DNA of 64,000 nt from Dethiosulfovibrio faecalis (GTDB lineage: Bacteria; Synergistota; Synergistia; Synergistales; Dethiosulfovibrionaceae), in contig NZ_JAKGUE010000004.1 in the NCBI RefSeq assembly GCF_021568795.1, forward strand, positions 62,001 to 126,000, written 5' to 3'. How positions within the stretch are numbered: the first letter of the stretch is position 1; every line of letters starts with the position of its first letter. The translations under genes were made by a program, and so were the position numbers. The notes under the pieces were generated by a model. That model saw nothing but the letters and a program-made list of their open reading frames with translations. It had not been told where the DNA came from and did no database searches. Positions 50,020 through 58,100 of this stretch are shown piece after piece.

Positions 50020-51291
50020 TCAATACTGCTCGTATACCCAAGAACGCTTCCTGGGGAAAAGCTCGTCTATAAACGTTCCGGTAAAATCTCCTAAACGGCC
50101 CGTCCTGGGACCGACGTTGGACAGAGCTGGAAAGACGTCGGGTCTGTTGGCTCGAAGCTCCCGCCAGGTCCGATGCCCCAGACAGAGGGCCGGGAACAGC
50201 TCCTTATGGATGAAAAAATGGGCGTCGCATTCTCCGTCGTCTCCGGCGCGAATATCCTCCAGCTTACCGTTGATCCAGACCAGATCCAGGCTGTCATCGA
50301 AAAAATCGAGACGGACTCGTCCGGTATAGCCCTCGAAAACCCCGCAGGAAATCCTGTCTTCAAGGATTGGCACCATAGCGGTCAACAGCCTCTTTACGTC
50401 GGGAATGGAAACCTGCCAGGCATAGGTATCCTCCGAGGAGGCACCGGAAGCGATCGCCAGCCTAGACATGGGAGCATCCGGATGGAGGTCCAGACGAACG
50501 TAGGGTTTTTCCCTTTCTTCGGCCAAGCGAAGACAGTAGTTCATAAAACCCACCGCCATTTCGTGGGACATACGTTCTCCCACCTCGCTAACGATGAGCC
50601 CCTTGCCGAACCCCTGTCTGGAGATTCTGGCATAGGATCGCCTTCCGGTCGGGGCCTCTATTACGAGAAAATCCGAACCGTACTCGGTCAACTGCCCTTC
50701 GTTCAAGAGATACCGCCATACCTCGGGCCCTCTGAGGGCGGATACAAAATTAGAGGATCCGAAGAGCTCATCCTCCTCCATCAGAAAGGGAATATCGTCC
50801 ACCGTAGCGGAACGCACGGATACTCCCAAAGGGGGTTCCCCTGGGATGCCGTGTAACGGCATCTCGATGTGAGAACACAGAGGCAGGGCGAACCGGAACC
50901 CCAGACGATCGTAAAATCCTGGGATACCCTGTATCACCACCAGATGGTAGGACTCTCTCCGTACCGTATCCATCAGCTCGGAGTGAAGACGACGCATCAA
51001 TCCCCTATGCCGATGAGCCTCGCCGGTGCCGACGATGCCCATCTCTGCTACCTTGAGCCGGATCTTCCCCATACGCCATCGCCATGGCAACAGAGCACAG
51101 GCCGCAGCTATATCGCCACTATCCCGTTCCTCCGCCACGAACCACAGGTCGCCATTCATTCCGGGAAAATGGCGCATGAGATTTGACGCAAACTCGCCGA
51201 CTTTTTCGGGCTCGAAAACACGGTTGAAAAAGTCGCGAAGATCGTCGATATCCTTACTAAAATCGGCTCTTCTTACAAAATATCGGTCCAA
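50020..51291 (-). CDS. Eis-like GNAT acetyltransferase
   Basis: The 423-residue protein has an N-terminal GNAT domain (AEMGIVGTGEAHRHRGLMRRLHSELMDTV, the acetyl-CoA binding stretch, then VIQGIPGFYDRLGF). A second GNAT-like part follows (FMNYCLRLAEEREKPYVRLDLHPDAPMSRLAIASGAS). The C-terminal domain resembles the sterol-carrier-like fold of Eis proteins. The start is TTG with GGAG nine bases upstream. Eis proteins acetylate amines such as aminoglycosides or lysines; the substrate here is unknown. It stands alone. Confidence 0.82.
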   Translation of the reverse strand: MDRYFVRRADFSKDIDDLRDFFNRVFEPEKVGEFASNLMRHFPGMNGDLWFVAEERDSGDIAAACALLPWRWRMGKIRLKVAEMGIVGTGEAHRHRGLMRRLHSELMDTVRRESYHLVVIQGIPGFYDRLGFRFALPLCSHIEMPLHGIPGEPPLGVSVRSATVDDIPFLMEEDELFGSSNFVSALRGPEVWRYLLNEGQLTEYGSDFLVIEAPTGRRSYARISRQGFGKGLIVSEVGERMSHEMAVGFMNYCLRLAEEREKPYVRLDLHPDAPMSRLAIASGASSEDTYAWQVSIPDVKRLLTAMVPILEDRISCGVFEGYTGRVRLDFFDDSLDLVWINGKLEDIRAGDDGECDAHFFIHKELFPALCLGHRTWRELRANRPDVFPALSNVGPRTGRLGDFTGTFIDELFPRKRSWVYEQY

Positions 51292-51563
51292 TTTAACGTA
51301 CTCCTTTTTCGATCGCTCATCCCCGACAAAGAGGATGTTCCAGAGAAAACACCTTCTCTCCGGCGATCGAAACGGCTACACAGAAAAAAACTTAGAACAG
51401 ACTGATCGGAAGCCGCTTCGATCGCGACCGCAACACAGTCCTCAGGTCCCCCAAGGGATTGAACAAACAGACACTTCCTTCTATCCAGAGATATGCCTCT
51501 TCAAAAAGAGACATCTAATGATAACACAAGGACTTATCCGATTCAATATTAGCTGATATAGAC
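51292..51563. other. Intergenic stretch without a gene
   Basis: About 270 bases separate the acetyltransferase start from the terminator behind tRNA-Leu. I see no convincing gene, repeat or RNA structure. A short plus-strand open frame here is an extension of antisense sequence. The promoter of the acetyltransferase gene must lie here, but no strong -35/-10 pair is evident. Confidence 0.5.
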
Positions 51564-51593
51564 AGATCCCCCGAGGAAACCCTCGGGGGATCT
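51564..51593 (-). terminator. Hairpin after tRNA-Leu
   Basis: A 13-bp stem (AGATCCCCCGAGG with CCTCGGGGGATCT, four-base loop AAAC) lies 12 bases after the tRNA 3' end. No U tract follows, so it may act in processing as well as in termination. Confidence 0.65.
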
Positions 51594-51605
51594 TCAAATC
51601 AACAT

Positions 51606-51691
51606 TGGTGCCGGAGGGGAGACTCGAACTCCCACGGGGTTGCCCCCGGCGGATTTTGAGTCCGCTGCGTCTACCATTCCGCCACTCCGGC
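51606..51691 (-). tRNA. tRNA-Leu (anticodon CAA)
   Basis: The 86-base RNA folds as a class-II tRNA. The acceptor stem is GCCGGAG with CTCCGGC, then A and an encoded CCA. The anticodon arm is GCGGA-CTCAAAA-TCCGC, giving CAA (codon UUG). A long variable arm (GGGGGCAACCCC region) follows, then the T arm GGGAG-TTCGAGT-CTCCC. The 3' CCA is at 51608-51606. Its size and variable arm suit leucine. Confidence 0.97.
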
Positions 51692-51703
51692 GCGTAGGCT
51701 TAT

Positions 51704-51732
51704 TTTTTACCACAGGACAGATGATCTGTCCA
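51704..51732 (-). promoter_or_regulatory. tRNA-Leu promoter with overlapping palindrome
   Basis: TGGACA (51732-51727) and TAAAAA (51709-51704) are 17 bp apart on the minus strand. A 17-base palindrome, GGACAGAT-G-ATCTGTCC (51715-51731), overlaps the -35 and lies after the gltS stop, so it may also be the 3' hairpin of gltS. Confidence 0.6.
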
Positions 51733-51759
51733 GCCCCCGAAAGGACTTACCCTCAAAAG

Positions 51760-52965
51760 TTAAGATAAAAAGATGGCGAAACCCTGGATCACGAAGGCAT
51801 TTACTATATCGATGAAAAACGCACCGACTATCGGTATCACGAAGAAAGCCCTTGGAGCGGGACCGTAGTTTGAACAAAGCGCCTCCATGTTGGCTACGGC
51901 ATTGGGAGTGGCCCCCATTCCGAAACCACAGTGCCCACCGGCCATAATAGCCGCTTCAAAATCTTTACCCATGAGGCGAAATGTAACGAAGTACGAGAAA
52001 GATGCCATAAGAAGCATCTCTCCCAGCAGAATGGCCACCATAGGCCCGGCCAAGTCCATAAGCTGCCACAGTTTTAGGGACATCAAGGCCATGGCCAAAA
52101 ACAGCGACAGAGCGACTGCCCCTATGTAATCGACGCATTTAAGATGAACCCTGAACGCCCCCGAAAAATCGGAGACATTGCGAATTATTATGCCTACGAA
52201 AAGGGCACACAGATAGGTAGGAAGGGTGATCCCCATATCCATTAACCTGGCATAAGCCAGAGAGCCAAGGTACATAGCCACCGATATCTGAAGGATGGTA
52301 AGCGATACGTCGTTAACCGTAACCCCACCATGATCTCCACTGGAATCAAGAGGCCCGCTCTCCCCGTGAACACCGTCGCTTTCGTCGTCCAGCTGAGGCT
52401 TAAGGTCATATTTCCTTATCAATCTTCTGGCCACCGGACCACCGATTATCGACCCCGCGACCAAGCCGAAGGTCGCAGCCGCCATGGCGAGCTCCATTGC
52501 GCCAACCAGGCCGTATTGGGTGGTAAAGGTTTTCGCGAAAGTAGCACCGGTTCCATGTCCGCCCGACATGGTGACAGAGCCTGCCAGCAACCCCAGCAAA
52601 GGATGAAGTCCGGTAAGCTTCGAGATTACGACCGCCACCAGATTTTGACAGAAGACGAGAATCGAGGCCAATCCCAAGAAGAGAAGTACCTGCGGTCCTC
52701 CCTTCTTGAGTAGCTTAAGGCTGGCTCCCAGCCCTACCGTAGTAAAGAACGTTATCATCAGAGGGGACTGGAGGGTCATATCGAAGGAAAAATCTATCTT
52801 ACCCATCAGGCCCCAACGAAGCAAAGCAAATATTATGCCTCCTATAACAGGAGCTGGAATATTGTATTCTCTGAGAACGTCTACTTTTCTACGCAGAAAC
52901 AGGCCGCACCACAGCACGACGGAAGCCACCGCAACTGTTCCGATGAGATCAAACTCTAAAGTCAT
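51760..52965 (-). CDS. gltS: Sodium/glutamate symporter GltS
   Basis: The protein of 401 residues has about ten membrane segments. The family motif SGGHGTGATFAKTF is present, and the matching second-half motif GGHCGFGMGATPNAVANMEAL. The start at ATG 52965 lies one base after the TAA of the TAXI gene; the open frame extends to 53007. GltS usually works alone on glutamate and Na+; here it is coupled to a periplasmic TAXI receptor, so a receptor-assisted carrier is suggested. Confidence 0.93.
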   Translation of the reverse strand: MTLEFDLIGTVAVASVVLWCGLFLRRKVDVLREYNIPAPVIGGIIFALLRWGLMGKIDFSFDMTLQSPLMITFFTTVGLGASLKLLKKGGPQVLLFLGLASILVFCQNLVAVVISKLTGLHPLLGLLAGSVTMSGGHGTGATFAKTFTTQYGLVGAMELAMAAATFGLVAGSIIGGPVARRLIRKYDLKPQLDDESDGVHGESGPLDSSGDHGGVTVNDVSLTILQISVAMYLGSLAYARLMDMGITLPTYLCALFVGIIIRNVSDFSGAFRVHLKCVDYIGAVALSLFLAMALMSLKLWQLMDLAGPMVAILLGEMLLMASFSYFVTFRLMGKDFEAAIMAGGHCGFGMGATPNAVANMEALCSNYGPAPRAFFVIPIVGAFFIDIVNAFVIQGFAIFLS

Positions 52966-52966
52966 A

Positions 52967-53917
52967 TTACAGAGCGCCCTTCCCGTCGAAGAATTTTTTC
53001 GCTCCATCGTGGAGAGGAATTAGGACCTCGTCGACGTTATCGGGGCTAAGTTTGACCGATCCGGGAATATACGAAGATATATCCTCGGCATTGTCGTACA
53101 CGGTCTCGGCTACTCTGTTTATCAGGTCATCGTCTAGATCCTCCCTGCAACACAGGACAGTCCAGGCTCCTACCGTCTTGATATCCTCGATTTGGCCATC
53201 AAAAGTCCCGGCAGGAACAACGAACTCCTTCCAGTAAGGGGCGGTATCCATGAGTTTTTTTCTCGTCTTATCGTCGAGACCTATTATTCTGGCGTCTTTC
53301 AAGGCTTCCTGCTCCATGGCGGATCCTCCACCAAGAGGACCGACGAAAATAACCGCATCCACCGAGCCTTCCCGTAAAGCCAAAAGTCCCTCTCCCATCC
53401 CTAGGTAGGCCGGCTCCAACTGATCCTGACGCAAGCCGGAGGCCATCAAAATCTGCTGAGCGGTTATGAGAACCCCCGACCCCTTCTTGCCTAAGACCAC
53501 CTTCTTACCTGCCAGATCGGACAGGGTCACGATGGCAGAATCCTTCGGGACCAATATCCTGGCAACCTCCGGATAAAGCGGCACGACGCCTCTGAGGTAG
53601 GTCTGCGGAGCCTCGTAGTAGAGATCACGCCCCTGATAAGCCATAACGGCAAAGCTGTCGATCAAGGCGAATTGGGCCAATCCCTTTTCCATAAGATCGA
53701 CGTTTTCCGCAGATCCACCGGAAGGCAGTACCGCCACCCTTACGCCAGGAAGCTTCTCGTTTACGGTCTCGGCGAGAATACCTCCTAAACTGTAATAGGT
53801 TCCCCCCATGTTACCACTGGCCATTACATAGACCGGCTGAAAAGCTGAGGCAACCGCAGCCGTCCCCAAAACGACGGAGACTAGAAGCAAACATAACAGA
53901 CCTCTTCTTTTACCCAC
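52967..53917 (-). CDS. TAXI-family TRAP receptor
   Basis: The 316-residue protein has a signal peptide (MGKRRGLLCLLLVSVVLGTAAVASA). TAXI hallmarks follow: MASGNMGGTYYSLGGILAETVNEKLPGVRVAVLPSGGSAENVDLMEKGLAQFAL and DLAGKKVVLGKKGSGVLITAQQIL. Known TAXI proteins bind glutamate or related ligands. Normally they pair with fused QM permeases; none is near, and the next gene one base on is gltS. It would therefore feed glutamate to GltS. Confidence 0.9.
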   Translation of the reverse strand: MGKRRGLLCLLLVSVVLGTAAVASAFQPVYVMASGNMGGTYYSLGGILAETVNEKLPGVRVAVLPSGGSAENVDLMEKGLAQFALIDSFAVMAYQGRDLYYEAPQTYLRGVVPLYPEVARILVPKDSAIVTLSDLAGKKVVLGKKGSGVLITAQQILMASGLRQDQLEPAYLGMGEGLLALREGSVDAVIFVGPLGGGSAMEQEALKDARIIGLDDKTRKKLMDTAPYWKEFVVPAGTFDGQIEDIKTVGAWTVLCCREDLDDDLINRVAETVYDNAEDISSYIPGSVKLSPDNVDEVLIPLHDGAKKFFDGKGAL

Positions 53918-54147
53918 AAAAAGTCCCCCTAAGATATAAAATGTGACTATAGATGAAATAAATCACTATTCGATATCTTAGCATCGATCTTACACCGACA
54001 GGGCTATTATGGTAAATTCTACTATTTTGATTCTTCAGCATAACGAATAAGACTAGAAAATCCAGTCATTCAAAGGCATCCAGGTTTCGTTCAGCCTCTT
54101 TTTCTGCTATAACAGTGAGTATCACGAAGGAAAGGTGGGCTTGTCTG

Positions 54148-54669
54148 ATGCACAAGATGACCATAACCACTAAGGGAGGCGACAAGGGTAATACCAGCCT
54201 CTGCAACGGAGAGAGAGTTCCTAAGGACGACCCCAGGGTAGAGGCCTACGGAACCATCGACGAATGTCAGGCATCGATAGGCCTAGCCAGGTCGATGTGC
54301 TCCTTTGAACCCATAAACGATAACTTGAAACGCTTGGAGGACGAGCTTTACACCCTTATGGGATGTATGGCCCTATGCGAGGGCATGGAACCTCCCAAGA
54401 CCGATTGGATGGAGGATATGATCAAAGAGGTCTCCTTGATGTTTACAGAAGGAGAATTTCAGTTTATAAGACCGGGAGAATGCTCTGTGTGTGCAGCACT
54501 TCATATGGCTCGAACCATAGCGAGAAGGGCAGAACGCCAAACGGTAAAGATGCTCCGTTCCGGCACTCTGCCTTTGGATATATTCGCCTATATAAACAGG
54601 CTTTCCGACGCCATATATGCCCTCATACTGTGGTATCAAAAAGAATTCTTTCCAGTAGAAGGAAAATAG
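54148..54669 (+). CDS. ATP:cob(I)alamin adenosyltransferase, PduO type
   Basis: The 173-residue protein has the PduO/CobO-type N-terminal ATP motif TTKGGDKGNTSLCNGERVPKDDPRVEAYGTIDECQASIG and the later RTIARRAERQTV and INRLSDAIYALI, normal for the family. It makes adenosylcobalamin for AdoCbl-dependent amino acid mutases or other enzymes. The ATG at 54148 follows AAGGTGG; the frame extends to 54115. A nearby RNA with cobalamin-riboswitch features was not seen. A weak TATAAC -10 is upstream. Confidence 0.9.
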   Translation: MHKMTITTKGGDKGNTSLCNGERVPKDDPRVEAYGTIDECQASIGLARSMCSFEPINDNLKRLEDELYTLMGCMALCEGMEPPKTDWMEDMIKEVSLMFTEGEFQFIRPGECSVCAALHMARTIARRAERQTVKMLRSGTLPLDIFAYINRLSDAIYALILWYQKEFFPVEGK

Positions 54670-54687
54670 GACTTTCCCTTTTTTTCT
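54659..54687 (+). terminator. Short terminator after the adenosyltransferase gene
   Basis: AAGGAAA and TTTCC(C)TT form a seven-base-pair stem with a bulge, followed by a T tract (TTTTTTTCTG). It overlaps the end of the CDS and the start of the promoter of the GntR gene. Confidence 0.5.
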
Positions 54688-54693
54688 GTTTTT

Positions 54694-54701
54694 TGTATAA
54701 T
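54694..54701 (+). promoter_or_regulatory. -10 region of the GntR gene
   Basis: TGTATAAT lies 35 bases before the ATG of the GntR gene. No good -35 is present 17 bases upstream (TTTCCC). The same TGTATAAT also occurs before the SYLF and ModA genes. Confidence 0.5.
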
Positions 54702-54735
54702 GAACACCGCATCTGATATTTGGGGAGGAGTGTTC

Positions 54736-55416
54736 ATGACCAGGGAGAATCCGTTGTTCCCGGCCAAAAACGTTGATCTTAGGCAGATCGTGTATGAAAA
54801 GATAAAAGAAGCCATAGTGGAAGGCATCATAAAACCGGGAGAGAAGCTCTCAGAGGTAGAACTCGCAAACAAGATGGCGGTATCGAGAACTCCTGTCAGA
54901 GAGGCTATTCGTCAGTTGGCAAAAACCGGGCTTGTCTCGCTGACCCCCAGAAAAGGGGCTTTCGTAACCGTTCCCACCCTGGAAGACGCATCGGCATTAT
55001 ACGAGTTGAGGGCAAATCTGGAGATGTTTGCCGTCACGTTAATAGCCCAGTCGCCTCCCAAAAAAGACCTGGAAAAGTTCAGGGATATATTTTTCAACAT
55101 GAACAACGACACGGACCCAAAAGAGTATCTTATACAAGATAGAAAATTCCACAATTTTCTTTACGAAGCCTCTGGAAATCGCTTCCTCAAGGGAGTTCTG
55201 CTGGATATTCTGGACATGATAAACCTCTATCGTCCCTACTCTCTGGCGGAAAGAAACTATCTGAAAGCCCTATCGGAAGGACATATCGCCATCATAGACG
55301 CGATATTAGCGAAAGACGGCGTAAGGGCAAGAGAAGAGATGAAAGAACATATAAACCTAACCAGAAGCGGAGTCGAAGAATATCTCCAGAACCATCCAGG
55401 GGCCATCCGCTCTTAA
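54736..55416 (+). CDS. GntR-family (FadR-type) regulator
   Basis: The 226-residue protein has the GntR winged-helix (QIVYEKIKEAIVEGIIKPGEKLSEVELANKMAVSRTPVREAIRQLAKTGLVSLTPRKGAFV). The C-terminal FCD domain has LYELRANLEMFAVTLIAQ, DRKFHNFLYEASGN and EGHIAIIDAILAKDGVRAREEMKEHI, with the Asp/His metal-binding residues. The ATG at 54736 follows GGGGAGGAG. It is alone between terminators, so its targets are not obvious. Confidence 0.93.
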   Translation: MTRENPLFPAKNVDLRQIVYEKIKEAIVEGIIKPGEKLSEVELANKMAVSRTPVREAIRQLAKTGLVSLTPRKGAFVTVPTLEDASALYELRANLEMFAVTLIAQSPPKKDLEKFRDIFFNMNNDTDPKEYLIQDRKFHNFLYEASGNRFLKGVLLDILDMINLYRPYSLAERNYLKALSEGHIAIIDAILAKDGVRAREEMKEHINLTRSGVEEYLQNHPGAIRS

Positions 55417-55451
55417 AATCATGTTCTTCGCCTATAAGCTACTGGAAACAT

Positions 55452-55495
55452 GGACCTTCTTGGCGATTTCCAATCGTCGAAGAAGGTCCCTTTTG
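55452..55495 (+). terminator. Terminator after the GntR gene
   Basis: GGACCTTCTTGGCGAT pairs with ATCGTCGAAGAAGGTCC (one mismatch or bulge), then CTTTT. It faces the converging RarA gene. Confidence 0.85.
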
Positions 55496-55506
55496 CGTTT
55501 TGGAGC

Positions 55507-56778
55507 CTAGACTTCCTCGTCCCGACCGTCCCTGAACCTCCGCCAGTACCTTTTAAGCCTCTGAGCTATTCTCGCTTCGGCCCCCATATCCGAAGGTCGG
55601 TAAAATCTGCGAGGCTCCCTCAGATAGGCCTGGGGAACCCAGTGTCTGGGGTCATCGTGAGGATACCGATAATCGGTATTACCGTTTATGAGGTGATCGG
55701 GGACCCTTTGTATATCCCCCTTTCTGATGGAGTCGATAGCCTGATTTACGGCATCGTAGGCTCGATTGCTTTTAGGTGCCGCGGCCAGATAGATAGCGGC
55801 CTCCGATAGGATGATTCTAGCCTCGGGCATACCGGTCATGTCCGAGGCTTTGGCAGCAGAAGTGGCCAATATTAACGCCATAGGATCGGCCAAACCGATA
55901 TCCTCCGCCGCGGATATCATCATCCTTCTGGCGATGAAGCGGACATCCTCTCCTGCCTCCAGGAGCCTGGCAAGCCAGTATACCGCCGCGTCGGGATCGG
56001 AACCCCTTATGCTCTTTATGAAAGCCGATATCACCTCATAATGATCGTCGCCGTCTTTATCGTGACGAACGAACGCCGCCGGCAGCTCCTTACGAACTCT
56101 ATCCAACGAGAGAAGAGACCCACCGGAGGCGGAAATCACCCTTACAAGATATTCCAACCTGGTCAAAGCCTGCCTGGCATCTCCGGAAGCGCTTGATGCC
56201 AGTTCCTCCAAAACGCCGTCCTCCCGTTTCATGCCGAGTTTTCCCAACCCTTTTTCCTCGTCGGAAAGAGCGTTATCCATTATCCTGACCAGATCGTCCT
56301 TCTCGAGAGGTTCCAATGAGAATACCAATAATCTGGACAGAAGGGTTTTATTGATCTCGAACCAGGGATTCTCCGTTGTAGTTCCGACCAAAACGACATC
56401 GCCCTTCTCCACCGAAGGCAAAAGAGCGTTTTGTTGTCCTTTATTGAAATGGTATATCTCATCGACGAAGGCCACGGCGGAACGACCGGAAAGATCCTTA
56501 AAACGGGCGGCCTTCTCTATAAGGTCCCTCAACTGAGACACCTTTGCGGAGACGGCGTTTATCTCGAAAAGCTCTCTATCGGTAACCGAGGCCATCAGAC
56601 GCACCAACGCGGTCTTACCGACCCCTGGAGGCCCGTACAATATACAGGAAGGGACCACGCCTTTATCGAGCAGAACCCTGAGGGATCCGGAAGGTCCCAT
56701 TACGTCGAGATGTCCGATATATTGATCCAGGGATGACGGTCGCATCCTCTCCGCCAGAGGGATCTCCCATTGAATCAA
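55507..56778 (-). CDS. rarA: Replication-associated recombination protein RarA
   Basis: The 423-residue AAA+ protein has LAERMRPSSLDQYIGHLDVMGPSGSLRVLL, Walker A ILYGPPGVGKTALV, Walker B VAFVDEIYHFNKGQQNALLP and sensor VGTTTENPWFEIN. The C-terminal domain contains SIRGSDPDAAVYWLARLLEAGEDVRFIARRMMISAAEDIGLADP, all conserved in RarA/MgsA. The Walker B is DEIY instead of the usual DEIH. Start overlaps the HAD gene by ATGA. The gene is near a 6S-like RNA, a linkage also seen in Firmicutes. Confidence 0.94.
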   Translation of the reverse strand: MIQWEIPLAERMRPSSLDQYIGHLDVMGPSGSLRVLLDKGVVPSCILYGPPGVGKTALVRLMASVTDRELFEINAVSAKVSQLRDLIEKAARFKDLSGRSAVAFVDEIYHFNKGQQNALLPSVEKGDVVLVGTTTENPWFEINKTLLSRLLVFSLEPLEKDDLVRIMDNALSDEEKGLGKLGMKREDGVLEELASSASGDARQALTRLEYLVRVISASGGSLLSLDRVRKELPAAFVRHDKDGDDHYEVISAFIKSIRGSDPDAAVYWLARLLEAGEDVRFIARRMMISAAEDIGLADPMALILATSAAKASDMTGMPEARIILSEAAIYLAAAPKSNRAYDAVNQAIDSIRKGDIQRVPDHLINGNTDYRYPHDDPRHWVPQAYLREPRRFYRPSDMGAEARIAQRLKRYWRRFRDGRDEEV

Positions 56779-57746
56779 CTGAGATGTCTCTCCAAACCGT
56801 TAACGAGATCGCCTCCCAGGGAGGACAATGGAAGACCTTCTTCAGATTCCTCCACAACGACCTCCGGGTATCGTTTTTTAAGGACTCTTGCAAGCACGAA
56901 GGCTTTCGGACGCTCCAGATCTTTCGGCGAAAGCCATGGCAGCCCCCTCCACTCGTCGAAGGTCAAGGTCCCGGCTTTTACCGTAAAACGTCCCACTCCC
57001 AAACCGGCCAGGTTCATCAGACTGCCTAGAATCGCCTCGTCCCATAATTCAGGGAGGGCAATCGAGACATTCCAGGCCGACGTCAACCACGATAGCCCTC
57101 TTTCTGAGACTAGACAATGGTATTCCCAGGGAACTATCGGATCTTCGTTCATCAATGCCGATAGAAAATCGGTCATGCGGGGATAGGAGACGTCGGCCCA
57201 GTGCCCCCAGTCTACAGAGGACCTTTCCACCAGGACCGCCCTCATCCCGGCCCTCCTGGCCCCCAAAAGATCGTACACAAAATCCCCCACGACGGTACAT
57301 CCCGAGGAGGCAGATCCGATGGCATCCGCAGCCATCCAAAGAGCCTCAGGCGAAGGCTTTATCGGGCCGCTCTCTCTATGAAAGGTATGCACAGGAAGTT
57401 TAAAACCTATGGTACGGGCCGCAAGTTCTATCGATTCCGGACAATTCCGAGAGACTACCGCCCAGGGTATTCCCGCCTTCGATACGAGATCGACCACTTC
57501 CCTGGATCCCGGAACCGGAACCGCCTTTTCCGCTCCGGCGAGCTCTATAGCCCTGATCTCTTCGGAAAGAGCTCTCCTTTTTTCCTCGTCCATGAGGCTC
57601 ATTTCCTCGAGTATTGCAGCTCTTTTACCTCCGAAGTATCTTTCTCTGATACCGGAGAAATCCAATCGGGTCTCCGCCAAAACACCGTCCCAATCGAAGA
57701 TCACCCCCGATCCTTTCAGAGGATTCCATAAAGGCGAACTGGACAT
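56775..57746 (-). CDS. HAD-superfamily phosphatase
   Basis: The 323-residue protein has FDWDGVLAETRLDFSGI (motif I), AVVSRN (motif II), IKPSPEAL (motif III Lys) and VVGDFVYDLLGARRAGMRAVLV (motif IV), typical of the HAD phosphatase class. The last hundred residues (WEYHCLVSERGLSWLTS onward) are additional and unassigned. GGGGAG precedes the ATG. It overlaps rarA by ATGA. Substrate unknown. Confidence 0.85.
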   Translation of the reverse strand: MSSSPLWNPLKGSGVIFDWDGVLAETRLDFSGIRERYFGGKRAAILEEMSLMDEEKRRALSEEIRAIELAGAEKAVPVPGSREVVDLVSKAGIPWAVVSRNCPESIELAARTIGFKLPVHTFHRESGPIKPSPEALWMAADAIGSASSGCTVVGDFVYDLLGARRAGMRAVLVERSSVDWGHWADVSYPRMTDFLSALMNEDPIVPWEYHCLVSERGLSWLTSAWNVSIALPELWDEAILGSLMNLAGLGVGRFTVKAGTLTFDEWRGLPWLSPKDLERPKAFVLARVLKKRYPEVVVEESEEGLPLSSLGGDLVNGLERHLS

Positions 57747-57770
57747 GAACAGGCCTCCCCAGCATATACG

Positions 57771-57798
57771 AAAAGGGCGCCGAGCACAGCTCAGCGCC
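57771..57798 (-). terminator. Terminator of the 6S-like RNA
   Basis: On the minus strand, GGCGC-T-GAGC pairs with GCTC-G-GCGCC around a three-base loop, then CTTTT. It lies before the HAD gene. Confidence 0.88.
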
Positions 57799-57992
57799 GT
57801 ATAAAGTTGGTAGCCCGCAGTGCCGTGTCATGATTGTCTTGACCCGATCCTACCTAGAAAGGGGCTTACCGAGCCTGGGCGTCTGAAGCGGAAAACCGCC
57901 TCATAGACCGGTTCGGACTCAGCCCTACATGGCTCGAGTGTTGGCTCAAGACGTAGGACATGATCACGCACACCGCAGGTCTCCTCAATTTC
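57776..57992 (-). ncRNA. ssrS: 6S RNA-like non-coding RNA
   Basis: The region from 57992 down to 57776 has no coding frame but a clear transcription unit on the minus strand: an extended -10 (57999-58007), a structured body of about 215 bases, and a rho-independent terminator. The 5' segment (57979-57957, CCTGCGGTGTGCGTG...) pairs imperfectly with the 3' segment (57838-57814, ...GGCACTGCGGG), giving a long irregular hairpin with an open central region, as expected for 6S RNA. The RarA gene nearby is a known neighbour of 6S in some bacteria. Alternatives such as RNase P, tmRNA or SRP RNA lack their signature sequences. Confidence 0.7.
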
Positions 57993-57998
57993 GGCAAC

Positions 57999-58007
57999 AT
58001 TATATCA
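57999..58007 (-). promoter_or_regulatory. Extended -10 of the 6S-like RNA
   Basis: TGATATAAT on the minus strand fits TGn plus TATAAT. The start of transcription would be near 57992. No strong -35 is seen. Confidence 0.65.
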
Positions 58008-58047
58008 CAGCAGACCGAAGGAATGGTCCACTGTATGGCTCGCACAT

Positions 58048-58055
58048 TGTATAAT
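58048..58055 (+). promoter_or_regulatory. -10 region of the SYLF gene
   Basis: TGTATAAT lies 45 bases before the GTG start, divergent from the 6S-like RNA promoter about 45 bases away. Confidence 0.5.
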
Positions 58056-58100
58056 AGCCCCGGGGCATAACATAACTAAAATCAAAAGGAGGAAATACCA

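Noticed and set aside
53918-54147. Cobalamin riboswitch before the PduO gene
   Set aside because: The upstream region lacks the conserved B12-box and the long structured leader expected.
57776-57992. RNase P RNA, tmRNA or SRP RNA
   Set aside because: The RNase P core sequences, the tRNA-like tmRNA ends and the SRP GGAA loop motif were not found, and the length and fold suit 6S better.
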